This document shows positions 38,861-47,961 of a stretch of 64,000 nt of DNA, piece by piece. A program made the position numbers and the translations under genes. Position 1 is the stretch's first letter, and the number at the start of each line of letters is the position of its first letter. This stretch comes from Dechloromonas denitrificans (GTDB lineage Bacteria > Pseudomonadota > Gammaproteobacteria > Burkholderiales > Rhodocyclaceae). The stretch is from the NCBI RefSeq assembly GCF_020510685.1, contig NZ_CP075185.1, positions 3,162,001 to 3,226,000 on the forward strand. Direction: 5' to 3'. The notes below the pieces were generated by a model that searched no databases, was not told where the DNA came from, and worked only from the letters and a program-made list of their open reading frames with translations.

Positions 38861-39476
38861 AGAGTGCTTTGTCCACGTCGTCGACGATGATGCCGGCCTC
38901 CGTCGCTCGCTGCGTTTCCTGCTCGATTCGGTCGGCTGGAACGTCCAGTTGTACGCCTCGGCCGAAGAATTCCTCGATGTCGCCGCCCCGCCCAGCCGGC
39001 CTTCCTGCCTGCTGCTCGACATCCGCATGCCGGCGATGAGCGGCCTCGAATTGCAGCAGGTGCTGCGCGAGCGGGGAGTCATCATGCCGATCCTGTTCAT
39101 GACTGGCCATGCCGATGTCTCGATGGCTGTCCAGGCGATGAAATCGGGGGCCAGCGATTTCATCGAAAAGCCGTTCAAGGACCAGATGCTGCTCGACACC
39201 GTCGCCGCAGCCATCCGGCGCAGTGCCGAGGCGCTCGACGAAACGCAGCGGCGCGAAGCGGCCCTCGCCGTGCTCGGCTCGCTGTCGCCCCGGGAAAAGG
39301 AAGCCGCCCGCCTGATCGCGCTTGGCCAGCCGAACAAGCTGATCGCCACGCGACTCGGCATCAGTGAAAAGACGGTGCACATCCACCGTCAGCACATCAT
39401 GGAAAAGGCCGGAATTTCCTCGGCCGCCGAACTGGCCCGCCTGATGCTGCGGGCCGATCCGACGACTTTGGATTAA
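38844..39476 (+). CDS. ttrR: Tetrathionate response regulator TtrR (FixJ/LuxR family)
   Basis: The 210-residue protein has a receiver domain with phosphoacceptor Asp59 in LLLDIRMPAMSG and lysine in FIEKPF, and a LuxR-type DNA-binding domain (LSPREKEAARLIALGQPNKLIATRLGIS begins it; GISEKTVHIHRQHIMEKAGI is the recognition part). It overlaps the ttrS end by 17 bp, which supports the ATG at 38844. It should activate ttrBCA transcription when phosphorylated. A candidate site lies upstream of ttrB at 44463-44485. Confidence 0.9.
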   Translation: MNYQPEECFVHVVDDDAGLRRSLRFLLDSVGWNVQLYASAEEFLDVAAPPSRPSCLLLDIRMPAMSGLELQQVLRERGVIMPILFMTGHADVSMAVQAMKSGASDFIEKPFKDQMLLDTVAAAIRRSAEALDETQRREAALAVLGSLSPREKEAARLIALGQPNKLIATRLGISEKTVHIHRQHIMEKAGISSAAELARLMLRADPTTLD

Positions 39477-39487
39477 AACACCGCCGC

Positions 39488-42400
39488 TCAGGCCCGGCGG
39501 ATACTCGCCGGCAGGCCGTTGCGCACGGCGGCGCCGGAGACGGAGTCGACCCAGGGCGCCTTGTCCGGCCGGGTCGGGTCGATCAGGCCGATATCGTTCA
39601 GATTGACGCCGGCCGCCAGCCGCCTGTCTTCCGGCTGACGCTGGCCACCGATACGGTGCGCCCGCGCCCCCAGTTCGCGGTGGCCGAACCCGTGCTCGAA
39701 GGCGGCAACGCCCGGGGTGATGCCGGGATGGACCATGATTCTCGCCTTGAGGCTGCCGCTCGGTGTCGTGATCTCCGCCAGGTCACCCATTTCCAGGTGC
39801 AGGCGCCGGGCATCGTCCGGGTGGATCAGCACCGGGTTTTCCGGATGCAAGCCGAGCAGGCGGGTGGCACCGATCGAGTACGGATTCTGCAGCGCCGACT
39901 TGTAGCTGACCAACTGCAAGGGCCACTTGTCGGCCGGATAGAGCTGGCGCACCGGCGTACCGTCGGCGAACGCGGGTTCGACCCAGCTGGCGCAACCGCT
40001 GTAACGTTTGCCGCTCAGGCTGTTCTTGGCTGCCCCGACGTTTTCGTTCCACAGGTGGGACATCGCCTTCATCGGGTTACGCATCCACTCCGGGTTTTCC
40101 TCGTCGTAGGCATCCTTGCCCGGCTGATAGCGTCCGCCTCGCGTCAGCAGGAACGCCACCTTGGCCACCTCTTCCGGCTTCAGCGTCTTTTCGAGCAGCG
40201 GACGGAGGCGTTCGACGCCGGACAGGATGATGTCCTCGGCCGTCGCATCGGCTACCGGTTCCTTGCCCAGCCAGGCGATGTTGGCGCCGCCGCGCAAATA
40301 CCAGTCTTCCGGCCCGTTCAGGGCATAGCTGTTGCCTTCCGGATCGCTGATCGCGCCGGCCCCGAAGCCGGGCAGTTGCATGGCCTTGGCCAGGGCGATG
40401 AAGAAGGTTTCCATACCGATGGCGCGGCCGTCCGGCGTCTTCGCCGCCTGTGGCTCGATGACCGGCCAGCGGGCGCTCATCGCCTTGGTCGGCACCCCGT
40501 TCCAGGCCCCGACCCAGCCCCAGCTTTCGTACATCAGCGAGTCGGGAACGATGTAATCGGCGTAGGCATTGCTCTCATTGATGAACGGATCGACCGAGAT
40601 GATCAGCGGCAACTTCCGCGGATCGGCCAGATCCTTGGCGATCTTGTTGCGCAGGCCGGTGACGCCGTAGAGCGGGTTGGAGGACCACAGGACCAGCGCC
40701 TTCAAGCTATAGGGATAGCCGGCGATGCCGCCCGGCAGCAGTTCGGTGGTCAGGCCCGGGGCATTGGGAAACCACGGGGCAGCGGCCGGATAGGGTTTGT
40801 CCTGAGCCTTCTTGGCGGCGAATTCGGCGGTTTTTTCATAGGGCACGTTGCGCCCGAGCGGCGTACCGGATGGCTTGACCATGCCGGCGAAGGTATCGAG
40901 GTTGTAGCGCGGCCCCTCCCCGTTATCCTTGAAGCCGCCGCCGTTGGCGACAAAGCCGCCTTTCCAGTTAATGTTGCCGAGCAGCGCATTGATGCTCATC
41001 AGCGCGTAGGCGTTGTAGAAACCGCTGGCGCTCATCATGCCGCCGTGGGCGATGACCGAGGCGCGCTTGCCGTGCGAGGCCAGTTCCCTGGCCAGGGCGG
41101 CCAGCGTGTCGGCCGGAATGCCGCAGGCCTCGGCATAGGCGGGCAGATCGAGGCGCATCGCTTCCTCACGCAGCAGTTGCAGCGACGATTTGACATGGAC
41201 CGGCTTGCCGCCGACATCGAGCGTGGTATCGACAAACAGCTGGGCCGGCCCTTGCGCCTGATCGCTGAAAACAGGCTGGCCCGAGTCATCGAGGCAAACG
41301 AAGGCATCGCCCTCCTTGTAGCGCAGCTCTTCGGCAATCTCGAAGCCGAGGTCGGAGGCGCGCAGGAAGCGGCGTTCGCGCGGATGCTTCGCTTCGACGA
41401 CCACCAGATGCGTGGCATTCGACCAGGATGGTTCGCCGTTCCGCTTGGCCAGCGCCGCATTCGGGAAGCTCAGGAAATGACTGTCGAAGCGTTGATTGTC
41501 AAACAGCCAGCGAATGATCGCCATCGCCATCGCCCCGTCGGTGCCGGGACGGATCGGCAGCCAGCGACCGCGGTCGCCACTGGCCCGGTTGTCGGCATGG
41601 GTCAGCACCGGATCGACCACGACATAGGACAGTTTGCCCTCGGTGCGCGCCTTGGCGACCAGGGTTCCCTGGCGCTTGAACGGGTTGCCGGCCTGGCCCG
41701 GCGCCGTGCCGACGAAGAGCACGAACTCGGCATTCGAGAAATCCGGCTTGCAGTGCGGCATCGCCTTCATGTCGCCGAACAAGGCCCCCGACCCGGAGCG
41801 GTAGGAGCCGCCGCAGTAGGAGCCGTGACCGATGAAATTGATCGTGCCGTAGGCCTTCTGGAAGAAGCGGCGAGCGAAGTTCTCGCGGCCGTCATTGACG
41901 CTGGAGAGCACCGCCACCTGATTGACGCGCGGACCAAGTGCCGGCTGCTCGCTGTCGATCGGCGTTTTCAGGTCGCGCAGCGTGCCCAGCCCCTCGACAT
42001 TGCCTTCGCCGAACAGGTTTCCGCCATTGACCACCTCGCTGACCAGCTGGGCGAAGGGTATCGGCTCCCATTGGCCGCTGTTGCGCGGACCGACGCGCTT
42101 CAGCGGAGTCAGTACGCGATACGGCGAATCGATCTGCTGGGCGACGGCATTGCCCCGCCCGCAGGCGGTGGAGCGCCCATCCAGCCCCTTGCCCTGGTGA
42201 GCCGAGATGGCCACGAAACTGTCCCGGACGCTGGCCTTCATCGGCAGATGCGGATCGGTCGACAACGGACTGTAGGGGTTGCCGGCAACCCGCAGCACCT
42301 TGCCGGAAGCCCGGTCGATACGGACCCGGACGCCGCACATGGTGGTGCAACCGAGACAGGTCGTATAGCTGACCTGCTGAGCCGGATTGACTTCGAGCCG

Positions 42401-42574
42401 GCCTTGACGATCGATGCGGAATTCCGGGGCCGGCGCTTCGCCGGCTGTCTTGTGCTTCGGTGCATCATGGCCGAGGAGCTTGCCAACCATGCGGCCGGCG
42501 GTTTCGGAATAGCCGGCGGCGAAGGCGGCCAGACCACCAAGAGCGAGAACTTGACGACGCTTGCTGATTTTCAT
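39488..42574 (-). CDS. ttrA: Tetrathionate reductase catalytic subunit A
   Basis: This 1028-residue molybdoenzyme of the DMSO reductase family has a twin-arginine signal (SKRRQVLALGGLAAFAAG), an N-terminal 4Fe-4S site with Cys73, Cys76, Cys80 and Cys138, and GSYCGGSYRSGSG where the molybdenum cysteine ligand lies. Size and motifs match TtrA, including the large insertions. It reduces tetrathionate to thiosulfate in the periplasm using quinol electrons passed through TtrC and TtrB. It is the last gene of ttrBCA; its 3' end meets ttrR head-on with 11 bp between stops. GAGGAG precedes the ATG. Confidence 0.92.
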   Translation of the reverse strand: MKISKRRQVLALGGLAAFAAGYSETAGRMVGKLLGHDAPKHKTAGEAPAPEFRIDRQGRLEVNPAQQVSYTTCLGCTTMCGVRVRIDRASGKVLRVAGNPYSPLSTDPHLPMKASVRDSFVAISAHQGKGLDGRSTACGRGNAVAQQIDSPYRVLTPLKRVGPRNSGQWEPIPFAQLVSEVVNGGNLFGEGNVEGLGTLRDLKTPIDSEQPALGPRVNQVAVLSSVNDGRENFARRFFQKAYGTINFIGHGSYCGGSYRSGSGALFGDMKAMPHCKPDFSNAEFVLFVGTAPGQAGNPFKRQGTLVAKARTEGKLSYVVVDPVLTHADNRASGDRGRWLPIRPGTDGAMAMAIIRWLFDNQRFDSHFLSFPNAALAKRNGEPSWSNATHLVVVEAKHPRERRFLRASDLGFEIAEELRYKEGDAFVCLDDSGQPVFSDQAQGPAQLFVDTTLDVGGKPVHVKSSLQLLREEAMRLDLPAYAEACGIPADTLAALARELASHGKRASVIAHGGMMSASGFYNAYALMSINALLGNINWKGGFVANGGGFKDNGEGPRYNLDTFAGMVKPSGTPLGRNVPYEKTAEFAAKKAQDKPYPAAAPWFPNAPGLTTELLPGGIAGYPYSLKALVLWSSNPLYGVTGLRNKIAKDLADPRKLPLIISVDPFINESNAYADYIVPDSLMYESWGWVGAWNGVPTKAMSARWPVIEPQAAKTPDGRAIGMETFFIALAKAMQLPGFGAGAISDPEGNSYALNGPEDWYLRGGANIAWLGKEPVADATAEDIILSGVERLRPLLEKTLKPEEVAKVAFLLTRGGRYQPGKDAYDEENPEWMRNPMKAMSHLWNENVGAAKNSLSGKRYSGCASWVEPAFADGTPVRQLYPADKWPLQLVSYKSALQNPYSIGATRLLGLHPENPVLIHPDDARRLHLEMGDLAEITTPSGSLKARIMVHPGITPGVAAFEHGFGHRELGARAHRIGGQRQPEDRRLAAGVNLNDIGLIDPTRPDKAPWVDSVSGAAVRNGLPASIRRA

Positions 42575-42585
42575 GATCGGACTCC

Positions 42586-43656
42586 TCAGACCTCAGCCCG
42601 ATCATCCCAGGGGATGATGGCGGTCAGAACGATGTAAATGGTGAGACACAGGCCGGCCATGCCGACGATGCCAAGCAGGCTGTCCGGCGTCAGGGTCAGG
42701 TAATAGGCATGGCTGGTCGAGCCGATCTTCGGCAGGCTCTGGCCGCCGATGAAGACGACCCAGCGCACCAGCCAGGCGCCATGCAGCGCGAGCAAGGCCG
42801 GCAGGACCAGCGCAGTGCGGTAGCGACGGGCCAGCCAGAGCGTCAGCAGGCTGCTGCCGAACAGCCAGGCACCGGTCACCTGCCAGCCGAGCGAACCGCC
42901 CATGGTGGCCAGCGCCTCGGCCGCCGAGCCAGCCAGCCCGGCAAAGGCCGGCAACAGCCAGACCAGGAGGAGCAGCAAGGTCGCCCGCTGGCCACGTACC
43001 TGCCAGCGATTGAGCAAGGGCGCCGAAGTCCGACTGCCGGACAGGGCCTCGAGCAGGCCGGTCATGCCGATGCCGCCGGTCAGCGCGGTAACGGCAAAGA
43101 GCAGCGGCAGAACGGGGCTGTGCCACAGCGGACGGGCCTGCACCACCATCACTTCCATGCCGGTATAAAGCAGGACCAGCCCGGCGCCGATACTGCCGAC
43201 GACGGCCGCGGCGCGAATGGCACCGGGATTGTCATGACCGCCGTAAGCCAGTGCGCGATAGAGGGCGGCGAACTTGCCGCCGCGTTCGGCCAGGGCGGCC
43301 AGTTGCGGCCGCAGACAGAGCCAGGCATAGAGAAAAAGGCCGAGCAGATAGAGCGGAATAAAGAAGGATCCCCAGGCCATCCACGATCCGAGATTCGGAT
43401 GCAGGTAGAAATTGAGGAAACGCCCGGGCTGATGCAGGTCGGCCAGCAAGGCCACCGGCGCCGTCAAGCCGCAGACCAGCGCCGCCAGCAAGGCGCGCCG
43501 CGACACGGCGCGCCACTCGGGGTGGCGCCAGACCAAGCCGGGCAGGGAAAGGAAGAATGCGGCGGTGGAAATGCCGATCAGGAAAAAATACTGGACGGCC
43601 CACGGCAACCAGGCCGGCTCCCGGGCAAAGCCCAGGACTTCAACGCTCGAGTACAT
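42586..43656 (-). CDS. ttrC: Tetrathionate reductase membrane subunit C (NrfD-like)
   Basis: The 356-residue protein has nine clear membrane segments and the NrfD/PsrC family pattern, with a conserved charged residue region in the first helices (LADLHQPGRFLNFYL). It anchors TtrA and TtrB to the inner membrane and oxidises quinol. Two starts are possible: AAGGAGG directly abuts the ATG at 43662 and is six bases before the ATG at 43656; the latter has normal spacing. The former would overlap the ttrB stop by four bases. Confidence 0.9.
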   Translation of the reverse strand: MYSSVEVLGFAREPAWLPWAVQYFFLIGISTAAFFLSLPGLVWRHPEWRAVSRRALLAALVCGLTAPVALLADLHQPGRFLNFYLHPNLGSWMAWGSFFIPLYLLGLFLYAWLCLRPQLAALAERGGKFAALYRALAYGGHDNPGAIRAAAVVGSIGAGLVLLYTGMEVMVVQARPLWHSPVLPLLFAVTALTGGIGMTGLLEALSGSRTSAPLLNRWQVRGQRATLLLLLVWLLPAFAGLAGSAAEALATMGGSLGWQVTGAWLFGSSLLTLWLARRYRTALVLPALLALHGAWLVRWVVFIGGQSLPKIGSTSHAYYLTLTPDSLLGIVGMAGLCLTIYIVLTAIIPWDDRAEV

Positions 43657-43658
43657 GC

Positions 43659-44384
43659 TCATCCTCCTTGCTGGTCCGGGCGCCACATCATGTCGGCGGC
43701 GGAAGCGCCATCGACACGGCCCTTCAGATGGTCGTCGAGGCCAATGTAGAAAACGCGGGGGGTCGTTCCAGCCTCCGGTTTCAGGACCTGGGTCTTGCCT
43801 TCGGCCACTTTCAGGCGGGTGCTGATTTCGCTAGCCGGATTGTTGATGTCGCCAAAGATTCGGGCGCCGCCGACGCAGGTTTCAACGCAGGCCGGCAGCA
43901 GCCCGGCTTCAAGGCGGTGGCTGCAGAACGTGCATTTGTCGGCCTTGCCGGTGTGGTGATTGATGAACCGGGCATCGTAGGGACAGGCCTGGACGCAATA
44001 GGCACAGCCGACGCAGCGGTCGCCATCGACCAGCACGATGCCGTCCTGGCGCTTGAAGGTGGCGCCGACCGGACAGACCGGGATGCACGGGGGCTGTTCG
44101 CAGTGGTTGCACAGGCGAGGCAACACGGCAAGACCGGTTTTGCCAGCCCCGTCCGTCACCGCATAGGTTGCCACGACCGTACGGAATTGCCCTTCGGGCG
44201 AAACGTTTTCCATCGAACAGGCCATGGTGCATGCCTGGCAGGCAATGCACCGGCGGGTATCGACCAGCATCGACCAGTGCGGCCCTGCTTCTTCGGCCGC
44301 CTGGGCCGGCATAGCCAGACCGGCCGTCACCGCCGGCAGCGCGGTAAGGAAGGCCCGCCGGGAAAGATCAGGATGAGCGCTCAT
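43659..44384 (-). CDS. ttrB: Tetrathionate reductase iron-sulfur subunit B
   Basis: The 241-residue protein has a twin-arginine signal (LSRRAFLTALPAVTAGLA) and four cysteine groups for 4Fe-4S clusters: CIACQACTMAC, CNHCEQPPCIPVCP, CVGCAYCVQACP and CTFC. This is the DmsB/NrfC/TtrB electron-transfer type. It carries electrons from TtrC to TtrA. As first gene of ttrBCA it has the regulatory region 44385-44697 upstream. Gene order B-C-A is that of the Salmonella ttr locus. Confidence 0.92.
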   Translation of the reverse strand: MSAHPDLSRRAFLTALPAVTAGLAMPAQAAEEAGPHWSMLVDTRRCIACQACTMACSMENVSPEGQFRTVVATYAVTDGAGKTGLAVLPRLCNHCEQPPCIPVCPVGATFKRQDGIVLVDGDRCVGCAYCVQACPYDARFINHHTGKADKCTFCSHRLEAGLLPACVETCVGGARIFGDINNPASEISTRLKVAEGKTQVLKPEAGTTPRVFYIGLDDHLKGRVDGASAADMMWRPDQQGG

Positions 44385-44462
44385 GCAAAGCTCCGTTTTT
44401 TTGATGACGGGCCCAGCTTAGGCGACAAGCCATATGACGGAAATTGGAAGAAAGGTGCATAA

Positions 44463-44485
44463 CGATAGGTAAAAATCCCTATTGG
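44463..44485. promoter_or_regulatory. Candidate TtrR-type site upstream of ttrB
   Basis: The 313-bp space between ttrB and the chemoreceptor gene is clearly AT-richer than its surroundings. About 80 bp upstream of ttrB it holds an inverted repeat, CGATAGG-TAAAAATC-CCTATTG (44463-44484), with one mismatch in seven-base arms. The distance suits an activator of the LuxR/FixJ type. No good FNR box (TTGAT-N4-ATCAA) was found. Binding by TtrR is inferred from place only. Confidence 0.45.
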
Positions 44486-44697
44486 CCGACCTTTTGGCCG
44501 AAGTCGCCAGCACCGGAAAACGACACTGATGCAAACAGCGGTGTTAGCTCAAATCAATGCTGTGATGGACGTGACGCTAGCCATAAACAAGCTGCATATG
44601 CAATGATCCAAAACATTGATTTTTTTCTTATATCGCACAGTTTTAACCACAAAAACTGGTTAAAACAACAATATTGATAGCAAAAAGGGGAGTTGAA

Positions 44698-46329
44698 TTG
44701 ACTGTTCAGTCATCGCTAAAAAGCAGGTTGTGGGCTGTCGCCTCGGGGTGCGTCGTGGCCGTAGTTATTCTCGCCGGTTCGTCCTGGTGGCTTAGCGATC
44801 GAACCAAGGGGCAGATCGCCCACTTCGTCGATCGCGATATCGAAACACATCTGGTGGCAGCCAATACGCTTGCCGCCGGATTGCAAAGAGGTCAGGCACT
44901 CCGCAACTACGTTCTCGACCCCGACAACAAGAAGTCCGTTGCCAACTACACAACGGCGGCGAAGCAGCTCGATGGCCTTTTGATCCGGCTTGATGGCCTG
45001 CTGAAGTCGATTCCGGGCGGATCGGACAAAGCCAGGGAGTTGAGCGAGCGCACAGCCAAATATCTGCCGGCGCAGCAGAAGGTTTTCAGCTTGATCGAGG
45101 CCGGCGACCTGGCCTCGGCCAAGCAATTGATGATCTCCGACGAAACGCCGGCCTGGCGAAATGTCCGGGAAATCCTCCTTGAGGTGGTCAAGACCAGCGA
45201 AACGTCGGCCATGGAAGGACGCATCGCGCTCGACCAATCCCAGGAAACGGCGCGCAATGTCGTGTTGGGCATCGGCACCCTGATCATTCTTTTCATCTCG
45301 CTGGCCCTGGCCTACATCGGTCGTGAAGTGTTCCGCCAGGTCGGCGGCGAACCTTCGAGTACCGCGGCGATCCTCGACAAGATTTCGGGGGGCGATCTGA
45401 CCGAGCGGATTCAGGTCGATCCCTCGAACAAGGCCAGTATCCTGGGCTCCGCCTTCACCATGCAGAGCTATTTATTGAGCATGCTGGGCGACATTTCTCA
45501 AAGCGTCAGTACGCTGGGCAATGTCTCGACCAAGCTGAACTTGAATGCCGGCAATGTGGCGAGCGCCTCGGAACAACAAAGCGAATCGGCTTCGGCAATC
45601 GCTGCGGCCATTGAGCAGCTGACCGTGAGTATCGGGGTAATGTCGGACAACGCGATCCTCGCGGCAAATCTTTCGAAGACGACTGAAACGACCATTCAGG
45701 AAGGCTACGAAGGCATCCAGGCGACGACCCAGAACATCCAGCAAGTGGCCAACAGCATGATGCAATCGTCGCAGCAAATGGATGACCTGGCGAAGAAGGT
45801 CGATAGCATCAACAGTATCGCCTCGACGATTCGGGATATTGCCGAACAAACCAATCTTCTGGCACTGAACGCGGCGATTGAGGCGGCACGGGCCGGCGAG
45901 CAGGGCCGAGGCTTCGCCGTGGTGGCCGACGAGGTACGCAAGCTGGCCGAACGGACGACCGTCTCAACCCGTGAAATCAGCGAAGTCCTGGACTCGGTCA
46001 GGAGCACGACGCAATCGGCTTCCCTGGCGATGAACAAGACGAAAGAACTGGCCCTGCAAGGCGCCCTGCAAACGGAACAGGTGCAGAGCACCGTTCACGG
46101 CCTCGATGCCGCGGCAGTTCAAGTGCGCGAAGCGATCGACTCGATCAGCAACGGCCTGCGCGAACAAAGCTCGGTCAGTACCGATATCGCCCAACGCGTC
46201 GAGTCGATCGCCGGCGGAATTGAGCAAACCGCAGCGGCGATGAACGACGTGAAAGGACTGGTTGGAACGCTGGTCGGTGAATCGGATACCTTGAACCGGC
46301 AAGTCGGCAAGTTCAAGATAGTGTCCTGA
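44698..46329 (+). CDS. Methyl-accepting chemotaxis protein
   Basis: The 543-residue chemoreceptor has a membrane helix near residues 10-32, a four-helix-bundle type periplasmic domain with a possible ligand pocket, a second helix at about 190-210, HAMP ([21 protein letters not shown]) and the signalling tip [20 protein letters not shown]. The TTG at 44698 is preferred as start: AGGGGAG lies five bases before it; an in-frame TTG at 44674 has no ribosome site. It is divergent from ttrB and might steer taxis toward tetrathionate or another electron acceptor, which is inference from position. Confidence 0.9.
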   Translation: MTVQSSLKSRLWAVASGCVVAVVILAGSSWWLSDRTKGQIAHFVDRDIETHLVAANTLAAGLQRGQALRNYVLDPDNKKSVANYTTAAKQLDGLLIRLDGLLKSIPGGSDKARELSERTAKYLPAQQKVFSLIEAGDLASAKQLMISDETPAWRNVREILLEVVKTSETSAMEGRIALDQSQETARNVVLGIGTLIILFISLALAYIGREVFRQVGGEPSSTAAILDKISGGDLTERIQVDPSNKASILGSAFTMQSYLLSMLGDISQSVSTLGNVSTKLNLNAGNVASASEQQSESASAIAAAIEQLTVSIGVMSDNAILAANLSKTTETTIQEGYEGIQATTQNIQQVANSMMQSSQQMDDLAKKVDSINSIASTIRDIAEQTNLLALNAAIEAARAGEQGRGFAVVADEVRKLAERTTVSTREISEVLDSVRSTTQSASLAMNKTKELALQGALQTEQVQSTVHGLDAAAVQVREAIDSISNGLREQSSVSTDIAQRVESIAGGIEQTAAAMNDVKGLVGTLVGESDTLNRQVGKFKIVS

Positions 46330-46400
46330 CGACAACCTATAAACCGGTGTTTTATTGGTCTGAATAACTCTTGGTGGTATCACCTTTGCACGGAGGTTCT

Positions 46401-46601
46401 ATGTCAATCATCACTGTCTATTCGTTCCGTTATCACGATCAAGAACAAGGCCTAGATACTCTTGGTGAAGGCAAAGTCACCCAAGACAAAATCACAAAAA
46501 ACGGCTGGATGATCATTGAAAGCAGTGCCGAAGACATAGATTCTTCATTACTCACGACCACGGGACGGTATTACCCTCCGCAATCGAACTTCGAGGCATG
46601 A
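46401..46601 (+). CDS. Small protein of unknown function (66 aa)
   Basis: A CGGAGG ribosome site lies before the ATG at 46401. The product is acidic, without signal peptide, membrane segment or cysteine, and begins SIITVYSFRYHDQEQG. Lower GC than its neighbours suggests different origin or weak selection. Similar short proteins with a start like (S/A)xxTVYxFxxYD are known to me from related bacteria as hypothetical proteins. No function can be given. The good ribosome site and 70-bp gap from the chemoreceptor support a real gene. Confidence 0.6.
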   Translation: MSIITVYSFRYHDQEQGLDTLGEGKVTQDKITKNGWMIIESSAEDIDSSLLTTTGRYYPPQSNFEA

Positions 46602-46734
46602 GCAACAATCTACTGCACAAGTTGCCAATACTACTGGTTCCTTCCCCCCTCACCAGACGGTAGGCAAATGGAGTCCTGTCTGTCATTGTCATGCTCGCCC
46701 CTCAACCCTGCAGTCAACCTGATATCGCCTATAA

Positions 46735-46848
46735 AGCAGCGAAAGGCTGGTTACTTCTACGTTCACGCCCTACCAGGACGACGATATTGAGGCTTACCTC
46801 GAGAATGGCGGCTGGCGCTTCAGACACAAGAATGGTCAGCCGTACTGA
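46735..46848 (+). pseudogene. Fragment of a small coding sequence
   Basis: An open stretch without a start codon encodes a protein-like C-terminus with TPYQDDDIEAYLENGG then WRFRHKNGQPY and a stop at 46846-46848. Codon use is reasonable. Upstream, a different frame reads MLAPQPCSQPDIAYKAAKGW from 46691, so one or two frameshifts may have broken a gene of about 55 residues. It lies just after the small gene at 46401 in a low-GC pocket. It could be chance. Confidence 0.35.
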
Positions 46849-46872
46849 TACCGGCGTTGGCCACCCGCCGGA

Positions 46873-47961
46873 TCACCGGCAGGTGGCCGGATCGCTGGCG
46901 TAGGCGTCGATGCCGAGCGTTTGCAGACGCGCCAGGTAGCAGCCGTAGTGCAGTTGCCAGGCGAAGGCATGGTCGTCGGCGAGCAGTCCCGGCAGGTTGG
47001 TGAGGTCGACTTCGGCCACCTGCAGCGCTTCCCCGTCGGTCGCCGCTAACACCCCTTCGACCAGCAGCAGGCCGCTCAGCAAATAAGTGGCATTGGCCCC
47101 GGTGCCGTCGACCAATGCCCTGGTTTCCGCACCGGTTTGCCCTTCGACCCGGGCAATGGCGGCGCTGATGGCCGAACCTTGCAGCATGCCGTCGGCACGC
47201 TCGGCCGGTTCCAGACGCTCGATCACCGGCCGGATGCCACGGCTGACCGTGCGGCTGATTGCCGTCAGCGTGACCCTTTCCGGCAACGCGGCGCGAACGC
47301 CGGCCAGGTTCTTCGCCAGCAGCGCGCGGGCAGCGGCAAGCTCGTCTTCGCTCAGCGGCTGCAAGGTACAGGCGGCATCGGCCTGGCGGATTTCCCGACA
47401 GAGCTGCTGATGCCAGACTTTCTGGCCGAGCTGCTCGCCGTAGGCGGTACGCTCCCCGGCAATCTGCAGGCTGCCGCCGCCGATATCCAGGATATGGCTG
47501 GTCTTCAGCCGGTCGCCAAGCAATTGGCGGGCGCCGTAATAACCGTAGGCGCCTTCCTGCAACGGCGGCATGACTAGGATTGCCACGCCGCTGGCCGCTT
47601 CGATGCTGGCCAGGATTGCCGTCAGCCGGCCGGGGTCCTGCTGCAGAGCCAGGCGCCATGCCGAAAAGCCGCCACCGACACGGGCGCAACTTTCAGGAAA
47701 GCGGCCCTCCTCCGGCAGATTGCGCAGGGCATTTATCGTTGCCGCGACCACCGGTTCCAGACCATCCCCGGCCCACAACGGGGCGAGGTAGTCGATGCCG
47801 ACTCGCGGGGTGACGGAACTGGCGGCATGGCCGGCCCGGATGCCCGAGGACCCCATGTCGAAGGCGATCCGGCAAGGCGCTTCGGCCAAGGCCAAGGCGG
47901 CGACCAGCGAGCAGGCCAGCCCGACCAGGGCATGGTGGAATCCGGGACGGCGCGGGCTCAC
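46873..47961 (-). CDS. Exported Ppx/GppA-like (ASKHA-fold) protein
   Basis: The 362-residue protein has a hydrophobic signal (ALVGLACSLVAALALA, residues 11-26, cleavage likely before EAPC) and two phosphate-binding motifs of the Ppx/GppA type: DMGSSG (35-40) and DIGGGS (159-164). The family normally cleaves polyphosphate or pppGpp in the cytoplasm; here the signal suggests export. It has only the N-terminal Ppx core, without the HD-like C-terminal domain. It starts with GTG overlapping the stop of the DUF4337 gene (GTGA), so both are made together. Polyphosphate hydrolysis in the periplasm is one possibility. Confidence 0.8.
   Translation of the reverse strand: MSPRRPGFHHALVGLACSLVAALALAEAPCRIAFDMGSSGIRAGHAASSVTPRVGIDYLAPLWAGDGLEPVVAATINALRNLPEEGRFPESCARVGGGFSAWRLALQQDPGRLTAILASIEAASGVAILVMPPLQEGAYGYYGARQLLGDRLKTSHILDIGGGSLQIAGERTAYGEQLGQKVWHQQLCREIRQADAACTLQPLSEDELAAARALLAKNLAGVRAALPERVTLTAISRTVSRGIRPVIERLEPAERADGMLQGSAISAAIARVEGQTGAETRALVDGTGANATYLLSGLLLVEGVLAATDGEALQVAEVDLTNLPGLLADDHAFAWQLHYGCYLARLQTLGIDAYASDPATCR

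Noticed and set aside
44600..44680. FNR-like boxes (TTGAT words) upstream of ttrB and the chemoreceptor gene
   Set aside because: Single TTGAT half-sites occur in AT-rich sequence but no ATCAA partner lies four bases away.
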